DNA from: Myxococcales bacterium
GTDB lineage: Bacteria; Myxococcota_A; UBA9042; UBA3505
NCBI GenBank assembly: GCA_002728755.1
Contig: PBVT01000069.1
Location: 1-45,340 of the forward strand
Direction of reading: 5' to 3'
Length of the DNA stretch: 45,340 bases
Within the stretch, counting starts at the first letter, position 1; each line of letters begins with the position of its first letter. Shown here one piece after another: positions 32,736 to 40,772 of the stretch. The notes below the pieces were generated by a model. It had not been told where the DNA came from. It did no database searches and was given only the letters and a program-made list of their open reading frames with translations. The translations under genes were made by a program, and so were the position numbers.

Positions 32736-34319
32736 TCACTCCACGGTAAGGGTAAGGCTGGCTTCGCCGGTGTTGAAGCCATCATCAATGAGTACGGTTA
32801 CTTCAAAGGTGCCCGGCTTCTCAGGAATCCACTCGAATTCCCGGTCCATGGACATATCCGACACGGCGACATCATTGATGAAGAACTGGTGGCCATGTAC
32901 GAAATGGCCGCCGACATGGGTGGCAATAAAGGTGCCGGGTTCGTCGACTGTCAGAGTCGTGGGCCCATCAATAAAGATACCGAGTTCGGTTGGTTCTCCC
33001 TCGATATTCCAATCCTTACAGCCGTATAGGGCCGTTCCCTTTGTGTATCGAGCGGCCAGGGCGGAGCTGTCGGGGGAAAACGCCAGCTTATCGACCGTAT
33101 TATGTAGGATCAGAGCCGCAGGCATTGGGTTTAACGGGTCTTCGATCACTTCCACTTCCGGTGTTTCCAGGCGAGCGATGACGGAAGAGGAGGTCAGATC
33201 GTGTAGAAAGATTTCGCCATCTTCTGCGAGATAGGCGAGAAGTTGGCCATCTGGTGAAAAGGCGATGGGGCTGATTACATCGGGCATATAGGTGTTTAGA
33301 TTTACATGTACGATCGCCACGGAAATGGGTTCACCGATAGCCGTAAGATCGGGCAGAGACCACCGTCGCAATAACCCATTGGTACTTGTGGTTGCCATGT
33401 ATTCACCGCTCGGGTGTACGGCTACATCCAGGACGGTGTCTTCGGGGAAGTGGAATCCATCGGAGAAATCGTCACCCGGTGGATTCGCACTACCGAAACC
33501 CGCCAGGGAGAGTTGGTTCGCTTCGCCCGTTTTGAGGTCAACGACATGAATAGCCGAACCCTGGGATCCTACGACAATGGCGGAGGTTCCGTCCGGGGTT
33601 GGAACCACCATCGATCCATGGGGGTACCAATTACAGGGAAAGTCATCGAGGGTGGTGACAGGTCCTTGTTTTCCGTTGGCGACGTCAAAAGAGGTCACAA
33701 ACGCGCGGTCTTTTTGCACACTGCCATAGCATGTAAGCGTAATGAGTGTTTGTCCTGATGGGGACAAGCTACCCTGGTGTCTACGAACTTGGTTCGAGGA
33801 ACCATCAGCCAATGGAGTTGGGCCCACTTCAAGAAGGAGCTCATCGGTGATGAGCCAGCGAACCTCCAGACGATTATTGATTCCGGTTAAACGGATTTGC
33901 CAGTTCCTATCGATTCCGTAGGGGCTGATCGGGGGGGCAGAAAAGGCGTGCTCACCCGTGGTGGCGTACTGAAAGGCGCCACCGGATCCAAAGGTCTGCT
34001 CATGAATGGAACTGAGCACGAGCGCTGGTTGTGGTGAAAACCCCAGGTATACGCCCCGGTGGTCAAAGCCACTACCAATGTCCAGGTTGTTGTCTTGTTC
34101 CCACCAGAGAAGATCGATGGAATCCGCAGCATTCAGGTCACAGCTTGAGAAGCTGACCGGATCATGGGGATGCCATGGTGTGTGGGGTGGGGGATCTACA
34201 CCAATTGGATCTGTGATGGGGGGTGGATTGGACTCGAGCTCTACTCCGGAACCCAAATCCAGGCAGCCCGTCATAAGAATCAAAGAGAAAATACATACAA
34301 ATTGGGAAAAAACTTTCAT
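32736..34319 (-). CDS. WD40/YVTN-like beta-propeller lipoprotein with C-terminal Ig-like domain
   Basis: 527 aa. ATG 34319 is chosen because GGAGG lies 8 nt upstream and it gives a lipoprotein signal (FSLILMTGC, Cys19); a longer frame to 34379 is open. The middle contains WD40-like blades (LDVAVHPSGEYMATTSTNGLLRRWSL; ISPIAFSPDGQLLAYLAEDGEIFLHDL; LAFSPDSSALAARYTKG). The last ~90 residues look like a PKD/Ig-type domain (IFIDGPTTLTVDEPGTF ... GTFEVTVLIDDGFNTGEASLTLTVE). Likely a surface or periplasmic binding protein; partner unknown. Translationally coupled to the LysR gene, an unusual pairing of an exported propeller with a regulator. Confidence 0.85.
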   Translation of the reverse strand: MKVFSQFVCIFSLILMTGCLDLGSGVELESNPPPITDPIGVDPPPHTPWHPHDPVSFSSCDLNAADSIDLLWWEQDNNLDIGSGFDHRGVYLGFSPQPALVLSSIHEQTFGSGGAFQYATTGEHAFSAPPISPYGIDRNWQIRLTGINNRLEVRWLITDELLLEVGPTPLADGSSNQVRRHQGSLSPSGQTLITLTCYGSVQKDRAFVTSFDVANGKQGPVTTLDDFPCNWYPHGSMVVPTPDGTSAIVVGSQGSAIHVVDLKTGEANQLSLAGFGSANPPGDDFSDGFHFPEDTVLDVAVHPSGEYMATTSTNGLLRRWSLPDLTAIGEPISVAIVHVNLNTYMPDVISPIAFSPDGQLLAYLAEDGEIFLHDLTSSSVIARLETPEVEVIEDPLNPMPAALILHNTVDKLAFSPDSSALAARYTKGTALYGCKDWNIEGEPTELGIFIDGPTTLTVDEPGTFIATHVGGHFVHGHQFFINDVAVSDMSMDREFEWIPEKPGTFEVTVLIDDGFNTGEASLTLTVE

Positions 34320-34484
34320 GGTTCGTACCTCCAGACAAAGTCGAAAAATGTTGTCTAAGAGAAATGTACGGAATCTCATTGTGGTACTGAATCGTTATAT
34401 TCTTTATAGTATTGTGAATATTAACAGCATAATGGGGCGCACGCCAGCGGAGGGGGCTTTTGTCGGGGTGCCCTTGAGCCGGGT

Positions 34485-35459
34485 CTACGGGGATAGACAG
34501 TCGGGGGCGTGGTCTTCTAGGAAAGAGAAGAGTTTGCCCAGGTAGGTGTTAAGCCCCGCTTCGGGGATTCCGCCGGTACTGAGGCTGTGGCCGACACCAA
34601 TGACTGTCCAGAAGTCTTTCGGGCCCTTGGCGCTCGCATACATTTCTTTCGATGCCCACAGGGGGAATTTCACGTCTGCGTCTCCATGGAAGAAGAAGGC
34701 GGGGCGCGTATAGCTGCGGAGCTTTTCGATATTGTTGTACTGCCCTGCGGATAGAAAGCCCTCACCAAAATTAAGGCCCGATGCGCTCTTGGTGATCGCG
34801 GAGATCGACGGGAACGCTGCTTCCATGAAGAGGGCGCAGGAGTCGTTGGCCATCACCATTTCTACGGCTGGGACACCTCCAAGAGAGTAGCCATAGGAGA
34901 TCATCCGGTCGGCGTCGGGTACCACCGTTTTGGCCCAGGCCCAGACCTGGCGTGCGTCACTGAGGAACTCTTTGGGGACTGGGTCCTGGTCGGGCAGGCT
35001 TTTGCCGTAGCCACGATAATCCCAGACCACCAGGTTGTATCCAGCATCATGGAGGAAGCGGTAGCGCGGTATATAGTGCTCAACACTTGCGAAGTTGCCG
35101 TTGTTGTAAACGATGGTTGTGTTGGTTAGAGATGCATTCTCTCCGTGCGAGGGGATGAAGTAGACGAAGAGTGTGCCGTCTCCCACATCGGTTGCCAGCT
35201 CTTCGGCGGCGATGGTGCTCAGGTCGAATTCTCGAAGGGTCTGACCCGGTTCCAGGGTTCCCTCCATCCATTCGTAATCTCGATTGAATTCGTAGTCGTC
35301 TTCACAGGCGGTGCAGAGGCGATCCCAGTAGAGATCGGCGGTGCAGGTCGCTTCGGTGACCGCGGTGCAATGTCGTCGATTATGGACATTGGCGTCTAGA
35401 TCGGCGCAGGCGGATAGAAAACCCAGAAGAAGTAGAATCTGTATTGTCGCTTTGTACAT
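34485..35459 (-). CDS. alpha/beta-hydrolase lipoprotein
   Basis: 324 aa. ATG 35459 follows GAGGAACAA; the longer open frame to 35537 overlaps the upstream gene and lacks a signal. Signal peptide to LGFLSAC (Cys18). Six Cys lie in residues 18-60, then the hydrolase fold: VVWDYRGYGKS, nucleophile Ser192 in GYSLGG, acid Asp262 in HGDADVKFP, base His291 in GVGHS. The complete triad supports activity as an esterase, lipase or peptidase; the substrate is unknown. It starts 17 bp after the barrel-like lipoprotein gene and is probably its operon partner, transcribed from the promoter at 36160-36188. Confidence 0.9.
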   Translation of the reverse strand: MYKATIQILLLLGFLSACADLDANVHNRRHCTAVTEATCTADLYWDRLCTACEDDYEFNRDYEWMEGTLEPGQTLREFDLSTIAAEELATDVGDGTLFVYFIPSHGENASLTNTTIVYNNGNFASVEHYIPRYRFLHDAGYNLVVWDYRGYGKSLPDQDPVPKEFLSDARQVWAWAKTVVPDADRMISYGYSLGGVPAVEMVMANDSCALFMEAAFPSISAITKSASGLNFGEGFLSAGQYNNIEKLRSYTRPAFFFHGDADVKFPLWASKEMYASAKGPKDFWTVIGVGHSLSTGGIPEAGLNTYLGKLFSFLEDHAPDCLSP

Positions 35460-35476
35460 TTGTTCCTCGCCGGCTC

Positions 35477-36124
35477 CTAGAATAGATACGAAAAGCCGAA
35501 GCTCAGGCCATAGGCACCCCGGCTGGCAGGGACCCATTCAATCGCTTCGGTTTCCGGCTCTTCGTTCACATTAAACCAGCGCCATTCCAGCTGGAAGCGG
35601 AAGCCATCTTTGGCGAAGGGGTCGAGGGATAGACCAACGACGGGTGTTAATCGCAACCTGCAATACTCCCAGGGTACGATCTCCGCGTAGTTGGCTAGAC
35701 CGACGTATAGTAGTTGTTGCCCAAAGAGCCAGCTCGCTAAGACCTCGTCTTGTTTTGCGGACCAGAAGGTTTTGGCGTCGGTGGCGAGGTATAGGCGTCG
35801 TGTTGCGGACACTGCGGGTCGCCATCCGCGTTGTTTTGCGAGCTGCCAGGAGACTCCAATATGCGTCTGCCCAATACCGAACGCCGCTGCGGTCAGGTTC
35901 AATCCATAGTCGATCTCCAACGCTCGCTTGAAGATCGGTTTCAGGCCCGAACGGAAGCTCAGTATTGCATTGGGGGTGGGTATCGGGGAGCCGCCCAGCT
36001 TCAATAAGGGGCCACCCAGGACGAGGCCAGCCTCATGCTGTTGGGGACCGAGAGGTCGGGCTCCATTCAAGGTGGAACAGCCCCAGAACAGCAGGACAAA
36101 GAGGGCAAATAGGAACTTCCGCAT
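35477..36124 (-). CDS. outer-membrane barrel-like lipoprotein, unknown function
   Basis: 215 aa. ATG 36124; signal peptide FVLLFWGC (Cys16). The mature protein has alternating strands with paired aromatics and Gly, for example AAAFGIGQTHIGVSWQLA and FRFQLEWRWFNV, and ends YGLSFGFSYLF with a C-terminal Phe, as in small outer-membrane beta-barrels. A lipidated N terminus on a barrel is uncommon but known. I do not recognise a family. First gene of a two-gene operon with the alpha/beta-hydrolase lipoprotein; promoter at 36160-36188. It is divergent from the 36266 gene. Confidence 0.7.
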   Translation of the reverse strand: MRKFLFALFVLLFWGCSTLNGARPLGPQQHEAGLVLGGPLLKLGGSPIPTPNAILSFRSGLKPIFKRALEIDYGLNLTAAAFGIGQTHIGVSWQLAKQRGWRPAVSATRRLYLATDAKTFWSAKQDEVLASWLFGQQLLYVGLANYAEIVPWEYCRLRLTPVVGLSLDPFAKDGFRFQLEWRWFNVNEEPETEAIEWVPASRGAYGLSFGFSYLF

Positions 36125-36159
36125 ATGGATTACCGTGGTGGGGTTGCTACGCGTCGCCG

Positions 36160-36188
36160 AGTCTATGTCGAGGGATGCAAAAAGGCGA
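36160..36188 (-). promoter_or_regulatory. promoter of the barrel/hydrolase operon (TCGCCT-N17-TAGACT)
   Basis: TAGACT at 36160-36165, 17-nt spacer, TCGCCT at 36183-36188 on the minus strand, ~36 nt from ATG 36124. Confidence 0.6.
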
Positions 36189-36265
36189 GTTCGATGTGGT
36201 TGACCATGAATGCGAAGTGGTGAGACATTATTCTCGTATTCATGGCGTGGGGTTGGAGGAGAAGT

Positions 36266-38191
36266 ATGTGGCGTCAGGAGATCCGTTCGTGCCGGGCGAG
36301 CAAACGTCGAAACCTGGCTTGGTTATTGCGCTCGACAGGTTTGCTATGCGTACTAGCGATGACGGCTTGTTTTACTCCCCCCGTAGTGTCCAAAGATATA
36401 TCGATCGAGCTGAAGCCGCGGTTTTGGAACGCTACTGTCATCGAAGTCGGCTCCAAATCGTTTCGTCGCAAGTATCCGTACGCGACCTATATTGGTTTCA
36501 TTGAGCTCAAGGCGCAGGTGAACACCATCAACTCCTGGCTGATAGACCCCATCTCGGATTCCGATCTCGGGGACGCGGGCTCGGACTATGGCGCCGATGT
36601 TGTCTCTAGAGGTTACCAGTCGGATAGGAACGAGATGGTAACGGGTTATTTCGGTCGCCCTGGGGCCGTATATACCCGAAGAGTCATGAGGAAATTTCTG
36701 GAAGTTCGCGCATATTTATATTCGACGAACCGCAATCTGCATCTGGTTGCTAACCTATCCAGTCATTCGAAACCGAAGTTGATGAAGATTCTGGCTGGGA
36801 TTCGAAGTGGAAAGTTGCGACGATTAAGCCTGCCGATGAAATCTGGGAATGCTCGGGCGCTTCTTTTCGCACGCGCTATACGAGCGGCCTATTTGACCGG
36901 GTGTCATGACTTCGAGCGCACTCGGATAATCGCGGAGATCCAATACGCCTGGACGGGAGTGGATAACCGTAAGGATATCCGGGGCCAGATGGCGTACTAC
37001 CAGAAGGAAGCGGCTGATATCGCTGCGGCGAAGGCTAAGAAAGAAGCGCGGGAGAAAGAGAAATATAAGAGGAAAAAGGCGAAGGAGCTATTCGAGAAGC
37101 AGAAGTGGCTGGCTCTGGTTATCACCGAGGGGTTTGATTATCGGTTGAAATTACCTCCGAAATGGGAGTCTCTTGCGGATCATAAATTGGCTGCCCTGGC
37201 TGAAGGACGCCAGGTGTCCAGGTATGTACGTATGGGCGAACCGACGAAGTTCACCAAACCGCAGATCTGGCTTGAGGCGGTTGCGGTGAATGCAGCACCC
37301 AAAGTACAGGCAAGAGCCCTCTTTAAGGATCCGAAACGTAGTTGCAATCACCGGGATCCTTTTCAGATCGACAAGCGCCCGGACGGGACGACCCTGTTGT
37401 CGGTAGCCCATCGTTCCGCGTTGCCCGGCGGTCGAACGAGCGAAGGGCGGTGCTATCTGATTCTTCGGCCGGGAGCTCGCAAACGTCTATTCGTAAAGAC
37501 ACATTGGCAAGCGGCGGGCTATGAGTCGGCGAAACTTCGGCCGATGTTTGAAGCCATCGTTGCGACCATCGAAGTTGAGCCGCAAAGGACGACTGCAGAG
37601 ATAGACGTGTTACGTCAGAAAAACCAGGCCCGTATGCTGGATGTTGCCGCCAGAATCAGGCGTCTTCAAGCCGCCAAAAAGAAAGCTGTGGCGGGGGGAC
37701 CATCACCGGGCCAGTCGGTGGTTCATAAACGCCGTTACTTTACTTTTCAGACCCCGGCTACCTGGAAACGGACGGTGGATTCTTTTGGCCAAATCAACAA
37801 GCACGATGAGTACGTAAGTCAAGAATCGAAATATGAAGGTTTTGGCTCGCTCGCAGCGGCCCATATCGCGATAAGAAATATCAAGGCCAAAGGGACGGTG
37901 CACAAACAAGCCAAGAAGCTATTCAAAGGGTCGTTAAAGAAGCGGTTTGGATCGGTGCCCAAGAAAGGCACTATCCGACATGAAACCTGGCCGAATGGGA
38001 TGGAAGTCTCGTCCTACGATTTTGAATACCGGTTTAGCGGGACGTTAACCTATATCGGGCGATGCTATTTTATGGGACGCCCAGGCAAAGCTGTGCGCCT
38101 GTTGGTTGTTGCGATGCAAGATCCGAAAGAGAAAGACTCTGGCGTGAGCGCTCGACTAGACCAGATCGTGGAGAGCATACGCTTCAAATAA
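36266..38191 (+). CDS. lipoprotein with charged helix and duplicated C-terminal domain, unknown function
   Basis: 641 aa. ATG 36266 has GGAGGAG at 5-6 nt; an upstream ATG at 36242 lacks this. The long Arg-rich n-region leads to VLAMTAC (Cys ~36). Residues ~250-285 are a Lys/Glu/Ala-rich helix (AAAKAKKEAREKEKYKRKKA), likely coiled coil. Two related domains follow. One runs from FDYRLKLPPKWES to GRCYLILRPGARKRLFVK and VATIEVE. The other runs from YFTFQTPATWKR to GRCYFMGRPGKAVRLLVV and VESIRFK. The shared order points to internal duplication. The arrangement recalls PsbP/DUF1795-like domains, but I would not assign a family. The DNA is somewhat richer in A than in neighbouring genes because of the Lys codons. 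Confidence 0.72.
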   Translation: MWRQEIRSCRASKRRNLAWLLRSTGLLCVLAMTACFTPPVVSKDISIELKPRFWNATVIEVGSKSFRRKYPYATYIGFIELKAQVNTINSWLIDPISDSDLGDAGSDYGADVVSRGYQSDRNEMVTGYFGRPGAVYTRRVMRKFLEVRAYLYSTNRNLHLVANLSSHSKPKLMKILAGIRSGKLRRLSLPMKSGNARALLFARAIRAAYLTGCHDFERTRIIAEIQYAWTGVDNRKDIRGQMAYYQKEAADIAAAKAKKEAREKEKYKRKKAKELFEKQKWLALVITEGFDYRLKLPPKWESLADHKLAALAEGRQVSRYVRMGEPTKFTKPQIWLEAVAVNAAPKVQARALFKDPKRSCNHRDPFQIDKRPDGTTLLSVAHRSALPGGRTSEGRCYLILRPGARKRLFVKTHWQAAGYESAKLRPMFEAIVATIEVEPQRTTAEIDVLRQKNQARMLDVAARIRRLQAAKKKAVAGGPSPGQSVVHKRRYFTFQTPATWKRTVDSFGQINKHDEYVSQESKYEGFGSLAAAHIAIRNIKAKGTVHKQAKKLFKGSLKKRFGSVPKKGTIRHETWPNGMEVSSYDFEYRFSGTLTYIGRCYFMGRPGKAVRLLVVAMQDPKEKDSGVSARLDQIVESIRFK

Positions 38192-38232
38192 GCGGGCCGG
38201 GGTTGGGAGCACTATTTCTGCGACCGCTGGTA

Positions 38233-40608
38233 TTAGAGGATATCGGGGCCGACATCGTGGAGTAGGCAGTCGGAGGGGACTCCCCAGCTGAAGGGGTAGA
38301 GTAGACCGTCTGGGATGAAGGTCATGGGGATTGAGGCCCCATCGAGATCCAGATCGAAATATTCGATATCCCAGTTCAGATAAGCGATGGCGTTCCACCA
38401 GCCCTGGATCTTGAAGGTGGGCATCATCTCTTCGATGGTCAAATCAGGGGAATATACACTGCCCAACATGGGCTCGAAGACCTTATTTCTGGCCTCGCGA
38501 ACCCAGTCCGGGTTGAAGATGGCCAGGGACATCTCCCCTTCGTACAGAAGACCTCGGTTGTTGTGATTGGCGGAGCCCGCCATCAAGAAAACATCGTCGA
38601 TAATGACCAACTTGGAGTGGATGAAGATGGGTTCGAAATAAGCATCAATCTCGTCAATACAGAGGATGCATTCGGAGTCGACCCAATCGAAGGCCTGGAG
38701 GTAGAAGATCGCGAAGCGGTCGGGGATCCAATTATCGAAAAGCTCGATCTCCTGGTACGTCGGCCAACAGCCCGGATCCGCCCATTCGTCGATGGCGTTG
38801 GTGACGACAAGTAGAAAGATATCCGGCTTTTCCAGCATACGGGAGACGATGGCGTTAGCCAGAATCGGAGAGCGTAGGTACTGGTCTTCGATGAAGATAT
38901 AGTGCTCTGCACGAGAGATGGCGCGTAGCAGTGTCTCCAGCACCGAGAAATCATTCCAGGGGCTGAGCATGGTCGTGACCAGTTGGGCTTGAATCCCACC
39001 TTCCAGTGGTTCTGGATACGGCTTCAAGGTCTCGATCATTGTCGATGTCTCGGAATAATCAACGCCGGAGAACAGCTGGTAGATCCAGCGCTGGTCGAAG
39101 ATCCGAACGACATCGCCCACCATAGGGCCTTCGATACGGAAGGCATAATCTTTACGGGGGACGAAGTCTGATTGACGCCATTTATTGAATACGTCGAGTC
39201 GCGTATCTGCGCTGGCCTCGAATTCCATCCGTCGATGCTCAAAGACCTTCTGCTCGACCGTGTCCCAATCTTCCCCCTTCACATTGAACCCCCCCACCAA
39301 TGCCAATCGCTGATCAACAGTGATGGCTTTTTGATGCCAGCTGGCGTGGGCGACCTCTAGGGCGTCGAGCCCGAGTGGTACATCGGTCATATCCACCGTG
39401 TAGGGAGGCCAGAAGCTATCCAGGCCTTCGCTGCTAAGTGTGACCGCACCTTCGGAGAGTAGCCATAGCTGTTGAACACGGGGGCCGAAATCCACCGACG
39501 GGAAATCGATTGTAAACACGCCGGAAATGAGATTGGCATCTCCCATGAACTCGATGCGGTCGTTGGGGTTATCGCCCCGATCGGTCAGATGGGAATCGAC
39601 AGTGATTCCAGATAACAGGCCATCTTGTTCGAGAAACTGGGTCACCAGGATCTTGGATTCCACGCCCCAACCATCGAGCCAATCCAGTACGCCCATCATA
39701 GTGTTGCCCCAACGCTCCTCGTCGCTGAGGGTGTGGTGCTCCACATAGTCTCGATACAGTTCAAAGTCGCTCTGCCACCACCAGGTGGTCAATGTGACCA
39801 GCTCTTCGGCTGTTTCCAGATCGTCGAGGGTTGTACTCCAGAACTCTTCTCCATTGCGAAGCAGGTCGATCTGGTTTCCGTGTCGAGCCGGTCGACCCGT
39901 AGGAGAATACCAATGATGGGGTAGGCCGACCCATAGAGTGTAATACCGTATGGGTCCTGTTCCGGGATCGTAGATTTCCGTCATCACAGTGAGGCCAACG
40001 GCTTCCCCATTGATGTCTACCCGGAACTCATCCAATCCAGGTTCTCCCTCGTATTGGATGGTAGCCAGTAAAGGCTCGTGATGGTCCGCTTTAACTTGCA
40101 GATCGAAGAGACCAGGACCGCAAAGCGGCGTCGTATGGGCGATATAGGCGGCTAGCGGGATCGATTGACCATCCGATGTTGTCAGCACTACCTCTGGCTC
40201 CACCAGTTTTTGCGCCCAGATATCCAGTGGAACGATCTCCAATATTGCGGTGGCTTCGCTACAGTCGTTGTCCCAGCTACAGGCGTCAACGACCGTACAT
40301 TCTGATCCTGCGTCGGGTTCTGGAGTTGAACCGTCGTCGGTTCCACTAGCCTCGGCACCCTGATCTTCGGGGAGAGAGGTCTCCGCTGTATCGGTCAGAT
40401 CGGTCGGCTCTGGGACATCGGCAGTGTCGGAGATAGTGGGGATATCTGGAAAAACTGGAACGTCGCGAGGTAGCTCTGCCAGGTCGTTCTCCGTTTGGAA
40501 GATATCCAATCTCGCGCCCAGATCGCCGGCATCTTCCAGCTGTACGCTGTCTCCATTGGAACAGGCGAGCCCCATAATCAGAGCACCGATGAGAAACGAC
40601 CAGCGCAC
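38233..40608 (-). CDS. phospholipase D-like lipoprotein
   Basis: 791 aa. Start GTG 40608 follows GGAGG; signal peptide ALIMGLAC (Cys16). A ~90-residue Asp/Thr/Pro linker leads to a beta domain (~115-240) and the PLD core with two HKD motifs: H425-x-K427-x4-D432 (followed by LALVGGFN) and H664-x-K666-x4-D671 (followed by MAGSANHNNRG). Both are complete, as required for the covalent phosphohistidine mechanism. Members hydrolyse phosphodiesters or transfer phosphatidyl groups; substrate not determinable. Anchoring on the envelope suggests action on external lipids or on cardiolipin-type substrates. It has its own promoter at 40633-40661 and is convergent with 36266. Confidence 0.92.
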   Translation of the reverse strand: MRWSFLIGALIMGLACSNGDSVQLEDAGDLGARLDIFQTENDLAELPRDVPVFPDIPTISDTADVPEPTDLTDTAETSLPEDQGAEASGTDDGSTPEPDAGSECTVVDACSWDNDCSEATAILEIVPLDIWAQKLVEPEVVLTTSDGQSIPLAAYIAHTTPLCGPGLFDLQVKADHHEPLLATIQYEGEPGLDEFRVDINGEAVGLTVMTEIYDPGTGPIRYYTLWVGLPHHWYSPTGRPARHGNQIDLLRNGEEFWSTTLDDLETAEELVTLTTWWWQSDFELYRDYVEHHTLSDEERWGNTMMGVLDWLDGWGVESKILVTQFLEQDGLLSGITVDSHLTDRGDNPNDRIEFMGDANLISGVFTIDFPSVDFGPRVQQLWLLSEGAVTLSSEGLDSFWPPYTVDMTDVPLGLDALEVAHASWHQKAITVDQRLALVGGFNVKGEDWDTVEQKVFEHRRMEFEASADTRLDVFNKWRQSDFVPRKDYAFRIEGPMVGDVVRIFDQRWIYQLFSGVDYSETSTMIETLKPYPEPLEGGIQAQLVTTMLSPWNDFSVLETLLRAISRAEHYIFIEDQYLRSPILANAIVSRMLEKPDIFLLVVTNAIDEWADPGCWPTYQEIELFDNWIPDRFAIFYLQAFDWVDSECILCIDEIDAYFEPIFIHSKLVIIDDVFLMAGSANHNNRGLLYEGEMSLAIFNPDWVREARNKVFEPMLGSVYSPDLTIEEMMPTFKIQGWWNAIAYLNWDIEYFDLDLDGASIPMTFIPDGLLYPFSWGVPSDCLLHDVGPDIL

Positions 40609-40632
40609 AAAAACCTCCGCAATGAGGTGGTG

Positions 40633-40661
40633 ATTCTACCCGTAACGGTTGCGCTTGGCGA
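40633..40661 (-). promoter_or_regulatory. promoter of the PLD gene (TCGCCA-N17-TAGAAT)
   Basis: TAGAAT at 40633-40638, 17-nt spacer, TCGCCA at 40656-40661 on the minus strand, ~25 nt from the GTG start. Confidence 0.7.
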
Positions 40662-40692
40662 GGTCGGCCTTGGTGGGACCTGCGATGTTGCT

Positions 40693-40722
40693 TTGACCGC
40701 TCCGAGCCCTCTGGTCTACAGT
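40693..40722 (+). promoter_or_regulatory. candidate promoter of the ABC-F gene (TTGACC-N18-TACAGT)
   Basis: TTGACC at 40693-40698, 18-nt spacer, TACAGT at 40717-40722. This is closer to the textbook -35 than other promoters here and is well placed for starts at 40746 or 40773. Confidence 0.5.
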
Positions 40723-40772
40723 CTCGTCTCCTCTCAAGAGGAACGTTGGCAAAGCCTACCAGGGTCGTTTTT

